In this document: piece after piece, positions 11,772 to 36,188 of the stretch
How positions within the stretch are numbered: position 1 is the first letter of the stretch
Layout of the letters: each line of letters begins with the position of its first letter
Origin: Haliclona indistincta
Taxonomy: Eukaryota; Porifera; Demospongiae; Haplosclerida; Chalinidae
NCBI GenBank assembly: GCA_964017065.1
Contig: OZ024790.1
Location: forward strand, 4,546,458-4,610,457
Direction: 5' to 3'
Length of the DNA: 64,000 nt
Program-made: the position numbers and the translations under genes
The notes under the pieces: model-generated
The model's input: only the letters and a program-made list of their open reading frames with translations
Told to the model about the DNA's origin: nothing
Databases searched by the model: none

Positions 11772-14125
11772 CTTATCTCTCAGGTGTATGTTGGCTCCAT
11801 GGGCTATTAGTAGCTTCACTATCTCCAGGTGACCTTCCCAAGCAGCATAGTGACAGGCAGTCTGTGACTCCTATAAGAGGATAGGAGGAGTACATGTAGA
11901 TAACAATAACAATCACATACTATTATAGCTATAATTATAGTAAAATTTTGCTGAATTTTACTTTGTTTCACTGTCATAACGTGAAATACGTGCTGAGTGC
12001 ATAATATAAAATTCACCAAAACATGTAATTAAGAAAACCTTCCCAAGCTAGCTATAAAATAAACCTATTCACAACGCTCATAATGACCGAAAGATCAAAG
12101 GCACAGCACATGCAGTGGAGTAATATCCATCATCATAGCAGTGCACTATAGCAACAAATGACATTGTCAGAAAAAAAACATACTGCTGTCTTCAAATATA
12201 CAATGTATGATGTCATCTGACCCTCCATGGAGAGTCAGATGACATCATACCAGGAGCTCTACTACCTTGAGCAGGCAACCCATGGTACTTCAGTTATAGA
12301 TACATGATAATCTGTCAGCAGTTAATCATGCTTGTCATCAGTACTGTGTCCCCTAGCTCGTGTAGCATATTAACCAGCCTAGTATATCACGTAACACCTT
12401 GGTAACCATAGATTAACGATGACAACTGAATTCAATCATAAAGCAAGCATGTCTGTATACTTTCCAGTGAAGTTAGACATTGCTGGAAAACTTGAGAGCT
12501 TTTTGAATTATAATTGGTCCTCACTAATCCGAACAGGCTAATCCAAACCCCTCAATAATCTGATTCAGTTGTGAATCTTATGTACATTTTTACTGTAGTC
12601 TGAACAAGTTCAACAGCATACCACTCTAAAATCTAGTATCATGAAGAAACGTATGTATTAAATGTATTATGCATACATCGAATAACGTACAAAAGGAGAA
12701 GTACAAAAACAAAAGTAAAAAAAAACAGCCAAAGTAGCTAGACAAAGTGACGCAGTTGTATCACAAATCATTGTAACCAGGAATATCTGGTTATACTAGA
12801 ATTTCGGAAAAAATTCTGCATAAGCATATAAATTCGATACTAGGCACTCATTCTGTGTGGCAAGGTACTAGGTTAGTCGTCCTAGTATCCTACAGCTAGT
12901 ACAGTATATAGTCATCATGTAATTACTACTGACTGATCATGGATACATGTACATGCAACAGTTATGAACTCTTGATACATTTATAATGCAACTGTATAGG
13001 AACAAAATGGCTGTTTCTGCTGAAAACACACCATTATTACTATGACTCACATTATCTGTGGCATTAACTTGAGCTGATGTCTCCTTAACCAGGTACTGAA
13101 CAGTAGCCGTGTGACCACTAATAGTAGCTCTAATCAGAGCAGTCCATCCACACTGCACATGAGAAGAGTGGATCAATACACTAATATCTCAACCATTATT
13201 CACCATCAAGCATATCCTCACAAGCAGGCTCGAGGATAGAGCACACACTGCTAGCACATGCACTGTGTTTGTTCATTATGCATTGTATGAGCTGACACTG
13301 CATGATGTTGTGCTGTGGATGGACAGCAGTGGATCATGAAGTGTCCTCCTCCCAGTGGGATTAACATGCTCTCAGTAGCTGCTACCAGTACCTTTCCATG
13401 TACTGTACTGATACTAACATGGTAGTATGCATGCTAATATGACTCTTGGTATTCCAGGAAATGTGGTACAAAGCAGTGTGTACCATGTTCTCTTACTGTG
13501 ACATTCTGGACTACACAACATTACCAGCTAGTGGTACACTACACCACTACATGTTCACACACACTCACAATGGACTAGCTGATGGAGACTCACCACAACA
13601 GGATTCTTCCAATTTGGGTCTGCTCCCCTCTGGATTGCGGAGCGAGCATCCTCCAGTCCACCCAAATAACCACAAGCAGTGTACAGCTCCCTATCCTGTG
13701 TGAGTAGTTAGAGCATAGCACCACTGACAGGTGCATGATCATACCAACATGATCTCACACACCCTCTCCACAAAACCACAAAGCTCATTAGCAGTGTATG
13801 TACCACAGTTCCCCTGTAATACTGAGTGATTCCACAGTACTGTGTGCATGACTACACAGTAATCACAGATCACTACTACTAGGAAAGGTGACTATACAAG
13901 ACCACGCCCACAAGTCTGGAAGTTGACCTTGAAAAGCTTTCCTACTCACAATAGAGGCAACCAAATAGATTCAGAATAGTGATATCCGCTGTTTTACTTA
14001 AATAATATAGACTAGTCAGGCGAGGCATGACCCCGATACTGTCTCATACTTCTATCGATCAATAATCTATATCACATGCAGTCCTGACTCACCAGGCTGT
14101 ACTGCTCACTCCTGTTTCTCGCCAT
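11772..14125 (-). CDS. Ankyrin-repeat protein gene A, 5' exons
   Basis: Four exons read right to left, all with GT/AG sites and lengths divisible by three: 14093-14125 (start codon, MARNRSEQYSL), 13594-13695 (repeat starting DRELYTACGYLGG), 13051-13152 (starting CGWTALIRATISGH) and 11772-11870 (starting ESQTACHYAAWEGH, ending LRDK). Each of the last three encodes about one 33-34-residue ankyrin repeat with the usual TAL/TAC, GH and LL positions; such stacks bind partner proteins. The gene should continue to the left, but the next sequence is repeats and the assembly gap, so its 3' end is not visible. A close paralogue, gene B, lies at 37859-62519. Confidence 0.85.
12205..12250. repeat. 17-bp perfect hairpin absent from copy B
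   Basis: GTATGATGTCATCTGAC at 12205-12221 is mirrored at 12234-12250 with a 12-nt spacer. The matching place in copy B (about 50275-50295) lacks most of it, so this is a small palindrome gained in A or lost in B. It is intronic. Confidence 0.7.
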
Positions 14126-14597
14126 CACAATCACAGCTGAGCATATGATCTGATCATGATCCTGACTCTTTGTTCCAAATAGCCTAACTGCTGACTCAGT
14201 CGCAACTGAGCGCAGTCGCTCAGCATCCGGCTAAGCCCACACCAAATCGGTCAAAATGGAGACCAATAACCAGCCCCGCCCACTGACTAATAATATTCAT
14301 GATGCAGATCACGAGTGAGTAATGAATATAGTTCCTCTTGCAGTAGCTACATAGTACCTAGTAGCTAATACAAACATGTACACAATGTGCAGCACTGCTC
14401 AGTGCAATAGCAGTTAGTCTGCTAATACTCAGTGTAATTGTGACAAATTCATACCACGCTGCAATTACAAATTGTGGTAAATTTCTACAGTTGTGTATTG
14501 ATATGAGAAAGTGAATAAACAAGTTATACAATACACATAATGTTGAATAATGTACCAGGCAGACATGCAATGAAATAAACAATAATAAATGCAGTTA

Positions 14598-14782
14598 TTA
14601 CACTGAGACATAGCTACGATAGTAGACTGTCAGGTATGTCGGCCAGACTGTTATTAAGAGCACGTCATCTATAAGACCCACCAAGCCCAAAGTCTTCTCA
14701 GGAATGAAGTCAATTCGTTCAATATAGTAAGCAATTGGGATGACAATGCCGAGGTATAAGAGAATACGTTGCAGGACTGGTA
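14598..14782 (-). CDS. Last exon of an RNF170-like (DUF1232) protein gene
   Basis: After an acceptor at 14783 (CACATCAG) the exon encodes ~62 residues with two hydrophobic segments around the DUF1232 signature: a membrane segment RILLYLGIVIPIAYYI, then IDFIPEKTLGLVGLIDD and a second hydrophobic stretch, then YYRSYVSV and the TAA at 14598-14600. DUF1232 forms the C-terminal membrane part of RNF170-type ER ubiquitin ligases, but the RING exon is not visible here, so the name is provisional. The duplicate at 63851-63978 is interrupted by a premature stop. Confidence 0.65.
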
Positions 14783-15039
14783 CTGATGTGTCAGCAAAAA
14801 TAGCAAAATTGAAGAAAAATACATTTTTCTGTGTAGTTGAGGAAACTCTTCAAGTGATAAAGAATCTGGAAAGAGAGAATGAGTTAGAGAGAGAGAGAGA
14901 TTTAAACATACTAGCAAGTCAGTTGTACAGCTAGCAGGCATGTCGGGTAGTGAGCAATATACCATGTTGAAGGTCTATACCTTTTGAATAATACTATATT
15001 TTCCTTGATAGCACCGGCATAAAAATATCGTCAACAACA

Positions 15040-15265
15040 CCAAGGTCTTTGTGAAACAACCCATGGCTGGCTGACGTCCACCTCGTGAAAGTCTATGAAG
15101 TTAAGGAAAGAAGAGACAGTGGAATGCAAGCAACCATAGGTTCATCATGTATGAACTCACCGTTAGCTGCATATAGAAAAAATAGGTGAGAGACACGGAA
15201 AGCAGGCAGCTCACTAGCTCTTCATGAAGTCCCAGACGTTGGGAGCAAGCTACACATCAAATTTT
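15040..15265 (-). other. Exon-like duplicated segment, copy 1
   Basis: Matches 28625-28795 in the same orientation. Read on the minus strand, both contain AG-flanked coding-like pieces, LAPNVWDFMKS and then DFHEVDV(S/N)QP. In this copy the first piece ends in a stop after MKS, whereas the other continues. I do not recognise the protein. It may be the tail of a duplicated gene or a repeat. Confidence 0.35.
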
Positions 15266-15361
15266 TTATTGTATTTACTGAAGCAGTAAAAATACATGTG
15301 GATGAAAGACCATACAATAGAGGAGTATCAGCTTACAAGGCATAATATTGATAAATCTGTT

Positions 15362-25221
<9,860 letters not shown>

Positions 25222-26064
25222 GGCGGACCTCCAGCACACGCGAGACTCAGCCAAGTCAAAGCGGCAGAACGTGCTAGCACTGGTATGGCGGGTAATCAAC
25301 TATCGAGCGGTGCATGTGGGCGGATATTGACACGCCCACAACAACTTTGAAGTTGATAGTTGATTGTTGCCCCAATGCAAATGACACACTGCAGAGTGTT
25401 TACATGTAGTGAACCGACAACTATTTCTTGCAACTTACCACTGCAGTGAAGTGAACTTATGACGAAATTAAAATTTGCTGCAAGCTTGTGAATCTGTCAC
25501 GGTCTACGTATACACGATTGCTAGTTGTTGAAGACAATTGCAAAACCCTCTTTCTCTCATTAGTCTAAAAGCACATGGATGTGCTCAATTCTAAATGAAA
25601 AATGTTATGTGCGGATCATGAATTCTATTATGCGTACTGCATCCATGCACTCATGATGCAGATCTCTTCATACCTTGCATGCCAACACACTATTGAAGTT
25701 ATAACCAATAATTGCATGCAACCATGGTTTTACCATCATATTAAAGAGCAGTGCTGTTGTGCATATTCATAGCTAGCCAGTTATTTACACCTCACAGAAA
25801 TCTACAAAATAAAATTTGGGATTCAGACGGTAAATGTCCATTATTGAGGGATGTGGGGTGTCCACTAAATTAATACCATAAATGGCACAGCTAGCTGATT
25901 TTCTTCATAGATCTGTAAGCGCTGACTGCGCAGTCGCTGACCTTTTTGTAAGCTGTCGTGCAGGAGGGCGTGGCTCGTAATTCACATGTGAATCGTGTGA
26001 CGTTCGAAGCTGATCAACAGAAAAGCACCATAGATACACCTGCGCAGCGAGTAAGTGTGCACAC
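25222..26064. promoter_or_regulatory. Shared 5' region of two divergent genes
   Basis: About 840 bp separate the phosphatase start codon (minus) from the transporter coding start (plus), so this likely holds both promoters. No specific element could be identified. Confidence 0.4.
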
Positions 26065-28092
<2,028 letters not shown>

Positions 28093-28624
28093 TTCATAGT
28101 TTGTCTTACGAATGAATACACATAGTCGTTTTAATCATTTTTCTATCTGAGTAAGCCGTTATTACCTTTTTGACACCAGTATATTTAAATCTGTTGACAA
28201 AACAGCTATATTTGGTGGGTTTACCACTGCCGTGCTATATTAATAGCTGTCATCTCTCATACATGACGGCTACCAGCCCATGTTACAATATCCACGGGGA
28301 GGCAATGAATGATTTCTACACTATAGTGCATATGAAGATGAACCTCTAAACTTTAAATACCATTACACATTCTGTGTATAAAATACATACAGACCCACAA
28401 CAAGCTAAGAATATGCATGTTTTACCACAGAATGAAAGCAGTAGACTACCAAAAAAATTCACAAACATGCATATGGTTTTCGTATGCTATATATACAAAA
28501 ATATTATATGCAGCATATTGTCTTATAGACTGAGAGCCTCCTCCAGTACTACTCCGGCATAGTGTATGTGTTGTCATGAACTTTGACACAGACTGATGAG
28601 CAGGAGCTGCACAACTATGGATCA
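28093..28624. other. 3' flank of the transporter gene
   Basis: No exon seen; AT-rich. Confidence 0.5.
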
Positions 28625-28795
28625 GTGGGCTGGTTGACGTCCACCTCGTGAAAGTCTATGTAGGATTATATATTAAGGAAAGAAAAGCTGCATAATAGAA
28701 ACAAAGAGGAGAGAAAAATTAACTTAAAGCTTAGCAGGCAGCTCACTATAGCTCTTCATGAAGTCCCAGACGTTGGGAGCAAGCTACAACTCTGA
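28625..28795 (-). other. Exon-like duplicated segment, copy 2
   Basis: Partner of 15040-15265. On the minus strand: an AG, then LAPNVWDFMKSYSELPAK, a short intron-like stretch, an AG, and DFHEVDVNQPTDP followed by a stop. It could be the last two exons of an unrecognised gene. The upstream exons are not visible between here and 29000. Confidence 0.4.
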
Positions 28796-28998
28796 AACTT
28801 AATTGGAGTGAAACACAGATTCGTGTACTGCATGAGCATGCAACTTGTGGTCTTCATGTACAATACCAGTTGCAAGATGTAGCAAGTTGTCCTAGTAACG
28901 TTAACGTTATTTCAAAAAAATTATTATTGTTTGAAAAACTATTGCAAAACAACCCTAAAGCTGTTACTACATAATTTTATAATAATACATTATAGTAG

Positions 28999-31707
28999 TC
29001 ACATAAATGTGTTCTGAATAGTGTCACTCAGTTCCTCTTCTCCTACATAGTTAGATCGTAGCACTGTCACAAGAGTAGCCCAGTTGGCTGGGCTCTGTGG
29101 AGTAGACTGCTGCTGCCAGCATGTGAACACATCACTAAAGCACTCAAGAGGATCTGCAAGGCGACGCATATTGATAGCATCAAGCTGACTCTGGTCTATT
29201 CCAAGAGACACACCCACTCTCTTCCATTTGGATGGTATCTTGCTAGCTACTGTTTCCATAAACTGGAATCGTGATACTGTATCAATGCCTGCACAGACAA
29301 ACAATATGATCAGTGACATCATGAAAATGCACCAACTGTTAGCTCACCAGTTGGAGGAGGAGTGTGAGTGATGGAGGGAGACTGAGCAGTGGCTGATGCT
29401 GAGGCAGAGACTACATGAAATAGACCATGATGATGGTCTATTTCAAACATAACATAACAATCTATGTCAAACATAACATCTCACCAGTTGGAGGAGGAGG
29501 TGATTGTGGTGTAGCAGTGGCTGATGAGGCAGAGACTGTGCTGGCTACAAGAATAGATACACTATAATACTAACATGCCGATCATCATCTGCCACACTCA
29601 CCATCTGGTGCCGCCAGCCATGCCAGCATCCCATCATCAGAGCAGGGTCCAGAACCAATATCTGGTCTAACAGAGCAGGTGAGCTGGGCCGGAGAGAAGG
29701 CTGTGTCTGCTATACAAGCATGAGGAATGGATTCACAAGTCTTGAAAGGACAGAAGAACCCATCAGAGAACACAATTTGCTTTGTATCAAGGTGACGCTG
29801 TTTGCAGACTGTAGCTATGGCATGGTGGATGGCAGCTCTGATATGTGGAGCAGCTGACAAGTGCCCATTGAAGTGAACTGTAAGCCAAGCATGGCACTCT
29901 ACTAGCTGCACCAATCCTCCCCCGACCTTGCACTCAAGATGAACTGCATTACAACCAATAATCTTTTTAAGACTAAAAAGTTTCTCATCGAAGAGCAAAG
30001 CCACTACTAATGCAGAGAACATACCAAGGGGTATTACCCTGGTGCGACAGAGAAGAACAAGAGGAGGAAGCTTTACAGCAAGAGGAGAAACATTTCTGCA
30101 GGTAGGAAGGATGGAAGGAATAAAAAACAGCTCTTCTCCATCGATACACACGGGTGCTATGATTAGGAGATGGTGTAGAATGGACAGGAAGTCGTTCACT
30201 GAGTAACTACACTTGCTCTCCTCATTCACTCGATACTTGGAGCACACGATATCTACTAGCTTCTTGTTAAACAAGCCTTGGTCTCGCAGCCTTCGTACCA
30301 ATGCCATGTGCTCTGAAAGGTGAGGATACTGAGAGGGAATGAGATGGAGATCGATGATGCCGAGATTCAATATTACGGTGACCTCACTGAGAACGGCCTG
30401 AGCATCAGTGAAGACCAGTTGAGGAACAGCATCTTTGAAATACAAGCAGAGAGCAGCTCCATCAAGAAACACTAGTGCTGCCATCACATCCTCCTCTCCC
30501 ATACTGAGATTCCCTCCTACCTCTATACATTCTGCCAGACCTAGAACACTCCGACCCTCCTTCTTTGCCTTGCCGCTCACCTCCAGCTCAAATACATACC
30601 ATCTAGTGGGTATATCTACTCCTGCATCGCCACAAGCATCTATGATCTTCTGCCTTATAGAAGATGCCACCTCACTACGACCCTTTGTGACCCGAGTGTT
30701 GATCGGGAGGAGAATATCTCCGTCAGGATTAACCTCAATGCACATTTTTTGACTTCAGCTCACCAAGACTCTTCTTCAGCCATCGATTCTTACCGGATAG
30801 TGTCTGGTCAAATAGTGACCAGTGCTTGTCAGCATGAGTGCCGATGAGAAGGAACTTTGGCTCCGATGAGCCTTGGCCACTGCCTTCGTCTGAGTGCTTG
30901 ACAGATGAGAAAGTGCGAATGAGTTCTTCAATGCCCTCAAGTTGAGATTTATCTAGTTTCGTTGGCTGGCGAAGATGCTGGTCATCTATCACATACTCAT
31001 ACTGGAGCTTATCGTTGATAGAGTGGTTGAGCTTTGAGGCTACTATGTTGACCGTGCTACCCCTGACAAATGCAGGAACGAGGCTAATGAATGACGGCTG
31101 TCCACCAGAGTCGATTAAGTGGATAAAGGTCTTAACCTTCTCTCTGTCGCTTGAAAGCTCAGGGTTAAGAACAAGCTTATCAACGATTTCTGAAGCCATA
31201 CCTTCCACTTTCGGAGGACCCATACCTTCTACTTTCGGAGGACTAGTATCCTCGACACTCTCTTCTGGTGATGAACTAGAGACCAGTGGAGTAGCTGGTG
31301 ATAGCACTGGAGGAGTGTGATCCACATCAGATGGTTCCTGTGCACTGCTCTCAGTGGCTGCAGGAGTGGTGCTGGTGGCTGGTTGAGGAGGAACAGCACG
31401 AGATGGATTGAGCTCAATCATCTTCACCTCCTCTGCGATGTATTTGAGGTAGGTATCGTCATCAAGCTCTGTCCATGTAACATCTCCGCTGCCATCGGCT
31501 TTGATGCGGTAGAAAGAGATGGCTCTGGTTGCTCGTGTTGCTAACGGTGTGCTGGTCCTTCTAGGAGGAGGTGGTAGGTCAAGCAGGAGATATCTGATGC
31601 CGGTCTTGCCCACACCAGGAGGACCCGTAATAAGAGCTTTAATGATAAGCAGTTTAGTGCGACCTTCTCTCATAGCCCTTTGGACTAGCTTTGTGTAAGC
31701 AATAGAG
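28999..31707 (-). CDS. Roco-type GTPase with C-terminal death domain (one frameshift in the assembly)
   Basis: Exons in order: 29602-31707 (first exon visible; its acceptor at 31708 shows more exons upstream), 29485-29544, 29348-29410 and 28999-29288; phases agree throughout. The large exon has a P-loop GPPGVGKT, a switch-like DSGGQ and a base-specificity motif LIGTHADK with a long Ser/Pro-rich insert between the first two, as in Roc GTPase domains. A COR-like region follows (ALVFLDGAALCLYF...LRDQGLFNKKL). The two small exons encode a Ser/Thr/Pro linker. The last exon is a ~90-residue death domain (IPSKWKRVGVSLGI, WATLVTVLRSNYVG). The combination suggests an immune or cell-death signalling GTPase (inference). 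At 30735-30750 a run of six A shifts the frame; five would keep it open. Confidence 0.8.
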
Positions 31708-32489
31708 GCTGCACAAGAAAGCAAAATTATAATAATTCAATTCAAATTGTATATTACAAAATTCACTGAATTTGAAATTAGATAAAATTTAAAATTATGA
31801 ATTTCGATTGCATATAGCATAATGTATTGATTAATCTAAAATTAGTTGAAATTACCGGTGTGCAGTATGCGCAAGGGTTATGCGTTCGTGTCCTATCCAT
31901 ATCGATGTCGTCACTCAGTCTCACATGTACCGTACGTGATTCAACCTTTGAACATACGATCTAGCTGTAACGTGAGTGTTGCAGTAATGCTGGACTAGTC
32001 GTGTTTAGCTCTCAGCTCAGCGCACAGTATGTGTTCATTAGAACTCTAGTTCTTCAAGCTTTCATGTTTAAAATAATATTAATAGTGTCAACTAACAAGC
32101 TAAGCGTGTACGAGCATGTAACATTGAGGCAATATCACATTCAAAAGCACAGTCCTCACGTAATATCAGATATTGTCTGAGCACCTCCACAAAACAAAAG
32201 CGACAATGTTTATTTAGTCATGTCATTTTGACTAGACAATTAAGGTCATTTGATAGCTACGGCTGTTTGCAATGATAGTCAACATGTGAATGGCTGAGGA
32301 TGTGGTATTAAACTGTGATAACAGCTTCTCTGTAATGTCAGATAATATCCATGCATGCATTGTGTACAAAGTTCAGCCATCCACACTACTCACTACATAG
32401 TGCTGTATAGGCGGCATGTGCATGGCCTTAACAAATTAATTTATGGTTGACTGGTTTCTACAACTAGTGAAACATGATATTTTGGTTGG
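31708..32489. other. Intron or upstream flank of the Roco gene
   Basis: No exon recognised. The missing 5' exons of the Roco gene may lie here or further right. Confidence 0.4.
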
Positions 32490-32830
32490 TCTAATACATT
32501 GCAGGTCCTCGCAGCAAGCCACTGACGTAGTGATACTTGGGACGTTTACTTTGTAAGCATGCATTATTCCATCTTGTTCCTTTTTTCAACTTGGCTGAAA
32601 GGGAGCTTTCCAATTGCATCTTGAAACCATGATCTATGCAACCATTATGCCACTGAGGGACCACGAACCAACAACCATGTGGAAGGTTGACACAAGAAGT
32701 TGAACACGGTGGCTGGAAAGACTCATTCAAATGTGTTCGAGATTGTTGAAGTTTTTCAGTTAGAGCAGGCAATGAATGAAGTAACTCTGCAACAGATTGC
32801 AGCCGGTGGAGCAATCCGAAGGAGGAACAA
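32490..32830 (-). repeat. Relic of the foldback arm found at 52.0-52.6 kb
   Basis: On the minus strand, AAGGAACAAGATGGAATAAT, a short variable stretch, and then a segment ending CAGTGGCTTGCTGC match the arm at 52079-52145 and, less closely, 43290-43370. An open frame of 107 residues (GCWFVVPQWHNGC; RPKYHYVSGLL) crosses it, which suggests the arms derive from coding sequence. Protein not recognised. Confidence 0.45.
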
Positions 32831-33229
32831 ATTGTATCAAATGGGTGGGGGTTTGTGAGTTGATGCTTGCATTTTTCCCTTGTACATGCATGAGGCTATC
32901 CCCTTTCACTGGAAGAGGCTAGCCTTTTCCCTACAATTTTTATGTGTTTGCCTATTCTCAGTGTGAACTAAACAACATGTAATAGCTGTTGACAAGCTGT
33001 TGTAATGCAAAGGTGTAGCTGGGAGCATGCAGAGGAGGTAAACAAGAAACTTACAAGGGATTGGCGTCTGTTGCGAGGGCGGGACACTCCATATTGTTAG
33101 TTACGTGCAATTTGTACAAAGTTATTAGAAAAGCGTGCTTTTCTAGTGACTGGTACTATAGCTAAGGTGATGTAAAGGAACAGTGAAGTAGGCTCTATAT
33201 ATTGCATCAATCTACCATTCGACAACTCT
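32831..33229. other. Non-coding flank of the Kolobok element
   Basis: No exon or repeat recognised. Confidence 0.5.
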
Positions 33230-33500
33230 TTAAAGGGTAACTGCGATCATTTTGTTGTTGTTGCAATTTTTACTTTATTTTAAAGATAATGAATAGTTTA
33301 GACTAGAATGCAAGTTTGGTTGCCATTGAGTAAGCCTTTCTAGAGTTATGGGCTGCTAAAAACAACACCTACGCCCACGCGCTATTTGTAGGCGGGACTT
33401 ATTGATGATGTCACAAGTTGAGTACAGCTGAAGTACCTACTTGTAATCTACTTACCAACTTAATCAACTTTGTGGAACTGTGATTACAAGACCAGCAGTG

Positions 33501-36185
33501 ATGGTAAAGACTTGTGTAGCAGCAGGCTGCAGCAATACTAACAAGGATGGAGTGAGTCTTCATAAGTTTCCCCAAGACAGAAAATTGAGAAAAAAGTGGA
33601 TCGATCAAGTGAAGAGGCACCGAGACAAGTGGGAACCAACCAACTATTCTGTTCTTTGTAGCCAGCATTTTGAAAAGTCTTGCTTTATGCCCAGTCCAGC
33701 ATTAATGCTATCACTGGGTGTAGGTAATAAGAAACCATCTCTCAAGCCGGATGCAGTACCCACAATATTCTCCAAGCCACTATCTCATGGCAGCAAGAGA
33801 TCATGTGACTTTGACAATCCAGCTCCCAAAAGAAGGTCAGCATATGAAAAGCGGGAACAATGCAGAGTGAGCCTGAACTACTAGCCATGATTCTCCGATT
33901 ACAATTTATGTGTGTAGGTGGTAAACCAGGCCTTAGAGCAACAACACTTAGAGCAAGAGCAACAGCATGCAGCAGAATGTGTTACAGAAGAGGTGAGCCC
34001 ATCTTGAATTATAATTTAATTTATTAAACAAACACAATGTATGTATTTAGTTGTCTGGACCTGCTGATGTTGGGACACAAGCTTGCCCAGAAAGTGATTC
34101 TGTGTCAGTTCAATGCTTTTTTCAGCCAAAATTAAGTAATGTTGGTAAGAGCTTAATATCAATTCACAACCAACATTAATACATCATTTTCAGGTCTTCA
34201 GACCATTAAATTGCCGATGGTAGATGCTTCAGTCCAGTGCTCATTGTTGCCTGCTCCTCCTCTTCTCTCTGCCAGTTCCTTTGAATACAACTCTATACAG
34301 AGTTCGATATAGACCAGGAAGAAGAAGCAATGTATAGTGATGATGATGATGATGACAAAGAATATTCAACTGAAATGTGTGATACGAGTCTACGTAAGTT
34401 TATACAAACTTTTTATATCAGTGTATAATTTCACATTGCATTTCATGTAGTGATTCTCAGCTGCCTCTCCATCGTTCTACTAAGTACCTAGTCTTTGAGG
34501 ACTGCCTTCTATCTCTCTTTGCCACTTGTCGCAAATGTGGCCACGAACCCACGGCAATTACAACAAAGATTCTGGGTACCTACCTGCATGTGGAACAACG
34601 CTGCTACATTTGCTCAAATGTGTTCACGTGGAATAGTCAGCCGTTTGTAAAGAGCCAACCAGCTGGTAACATTCTCTTATCAGCGTCTATATTGTTCTCG
34701 GGGAGCACTACCAACGAAGGTTCTTCGTGTACTCAAGAATATAGGATGTGCCACCATTGCAGAGCGCCAGTATTTTCAACACCAAAGCAAGTTTCTACAT
34801 CTTTCTATTTCGTCAGTCTGGGAGAAGCATCAATCAAGGCTTTTCACCGAATTGCGTCGGGAAAAGCGACATCTTATTATTGGTGGAGACGGCCGGCAGA
34901 GCTGACAGTCCTGGTCATTCAGCTAAGTTTGGTAGCTACACTGTGATGGAGCTAAAGAAAGGTGTTGTTCTCGACATACAGTTGGTTCAAGTAAGTACAC
35001 ATCCACTTCAAAGTCTATGCAATTAACAATAATGTATGATAGAGCAATGAAGTCAAAGGGAGCTATCACATGGAGAAGGAGGGACTGGTCAGAGCTGTTG
35101 AATTTCTGAAAAAGGAGAAATTCAAAATAGGCACTCTAGTCACAACAGGCATAAACAAATTGCCAAGTGGGTCAGGGAAAAAATGGCTACGACAGATCAC
35201 CGTTATGATGTCTGGCATTTGGCTAAGTGTGAGTTGATAACTTACATGTACATGTAGCTAGTATGCTGTTAACCAATGCATGCAGCCTTCAAGAAAAAGG
35301 TCATTGCATTAGCCAAGGAGAAAGACTGTGAACTTGTGGGAGAGTGGAAAAAGAGTATGTTGAATCATCTCTATTGGTCAGCTGTGTCAACCCCCAATGG
35401 AAATGGTGACATCATAAAGGCAAAATGGATGTCTTTGGACAACCATATTCATAACCGACACAAGGGGCATGGGAAGCATTTTCCTAAGTGTACTCACAAG
35501 AGACCGAGAGGAAAAAGAAAGAAGTGGTTCAAGCCACGTAAGCATTTTGTTTCCTCAAAATTAGTCAAAAATTTCAAATTAAAATATGTAGATACCAAAG
35601 CAAGTGAGAAAATAAGTGCTCTTATTTGCAAGACGCAATTTTGTAATGACGTGATGAAGCTCTCTCCAAAATATCAGACTTCAAAACGCGAAGCGTTTCA
35701 CAGTCTGATAAATAACTTTGCTCCCAAATCAGTGGCATTTACTTACCATGGGATGCTCTCCAGGTCTGGTAATAATAAATGTATACATTGAAATGTATAT
35801 TATACTTCATTATAATTATACAGGCTAAGGCTTGCAATGTTACACTACAACGAAAACAGTGGCAGGAATCAAGCACAGAACAAAGCAGGAGAGAAACGGT
35901 ACTCAATTATGTACCCTACATGTAAGTACAAATCTGGTGGCTAAATAGTCAGGAAAATCCCAGCAAGAGTACCTATGGTAAGCTATATATTGAATTCATT
36001 ACATGAAGTTATGAACACATGTAGGTTATGTTGAAGATCTATTTGCTACACTATGGGAAGTAACGCAGGGCAAGAAAGCCACATGCAAAGTGATTGCTTC
36101 ACCTCCACCACTATGTAGCAGTTTAGAAAGACCAGAAAAATCAGAAGCAGTTCAAGAACACAAGAGCAGATTTTCAAAACATTGA
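33501..36185 (+). pseudogene. THAP-domain Kolobok transposase, frameshifted
   Basis: Exon 1 (33501-33866) encodes a THAP zinc finger: CVAAGCSN, HKFP, W-x-x-Q, CSQHFE and LKPDAVPTIF. Small exons follow at 33918-33992, 34051-34144 and from 34194. The transposase body starts at 34451 (STKYLVFEDCLLSLFATC; Cys-rich YICSNVF; NILLSASILFSG). Later parts include ADSPGHSAKFGSYTVMEL, SNEVKGSYHMEKEGL and YDVWHLAK, and the last exon ends in TGA at 36183-36185. Breaks seen: an in-frame stop at 34310, a 4-base surplus in the GGDGR segment near 34895, and one base lacking just before RHKQIAKWV near 35145, at an expected catalytic Asp. The protein cannot be made whole from this copy. Confidence 0.75.
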
Positions 36186-36188
36186 TCA

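Larger units (their letters stand above)
11512..14782. repeat. Segmental duplication, copy A (compact)
   Basis: Collinear and similar to 40863-63978 (copy B), including exons and introns of an ankyrin-repeat gene and the last exon of an RNF170-like gene. It starts with an element end (TATGCCCC...GAGGCATAAT) also present at 40863-40896. Because copy A lacks the large insertions of copy B, it serves as the unoccupied reference for them. Confidence 0.9.

Noticed and set aside
13446..13703. Plus-strand open frame of 85 residues
   Set aside because: It is the shadow of an ankyrin exon on the minus strand.
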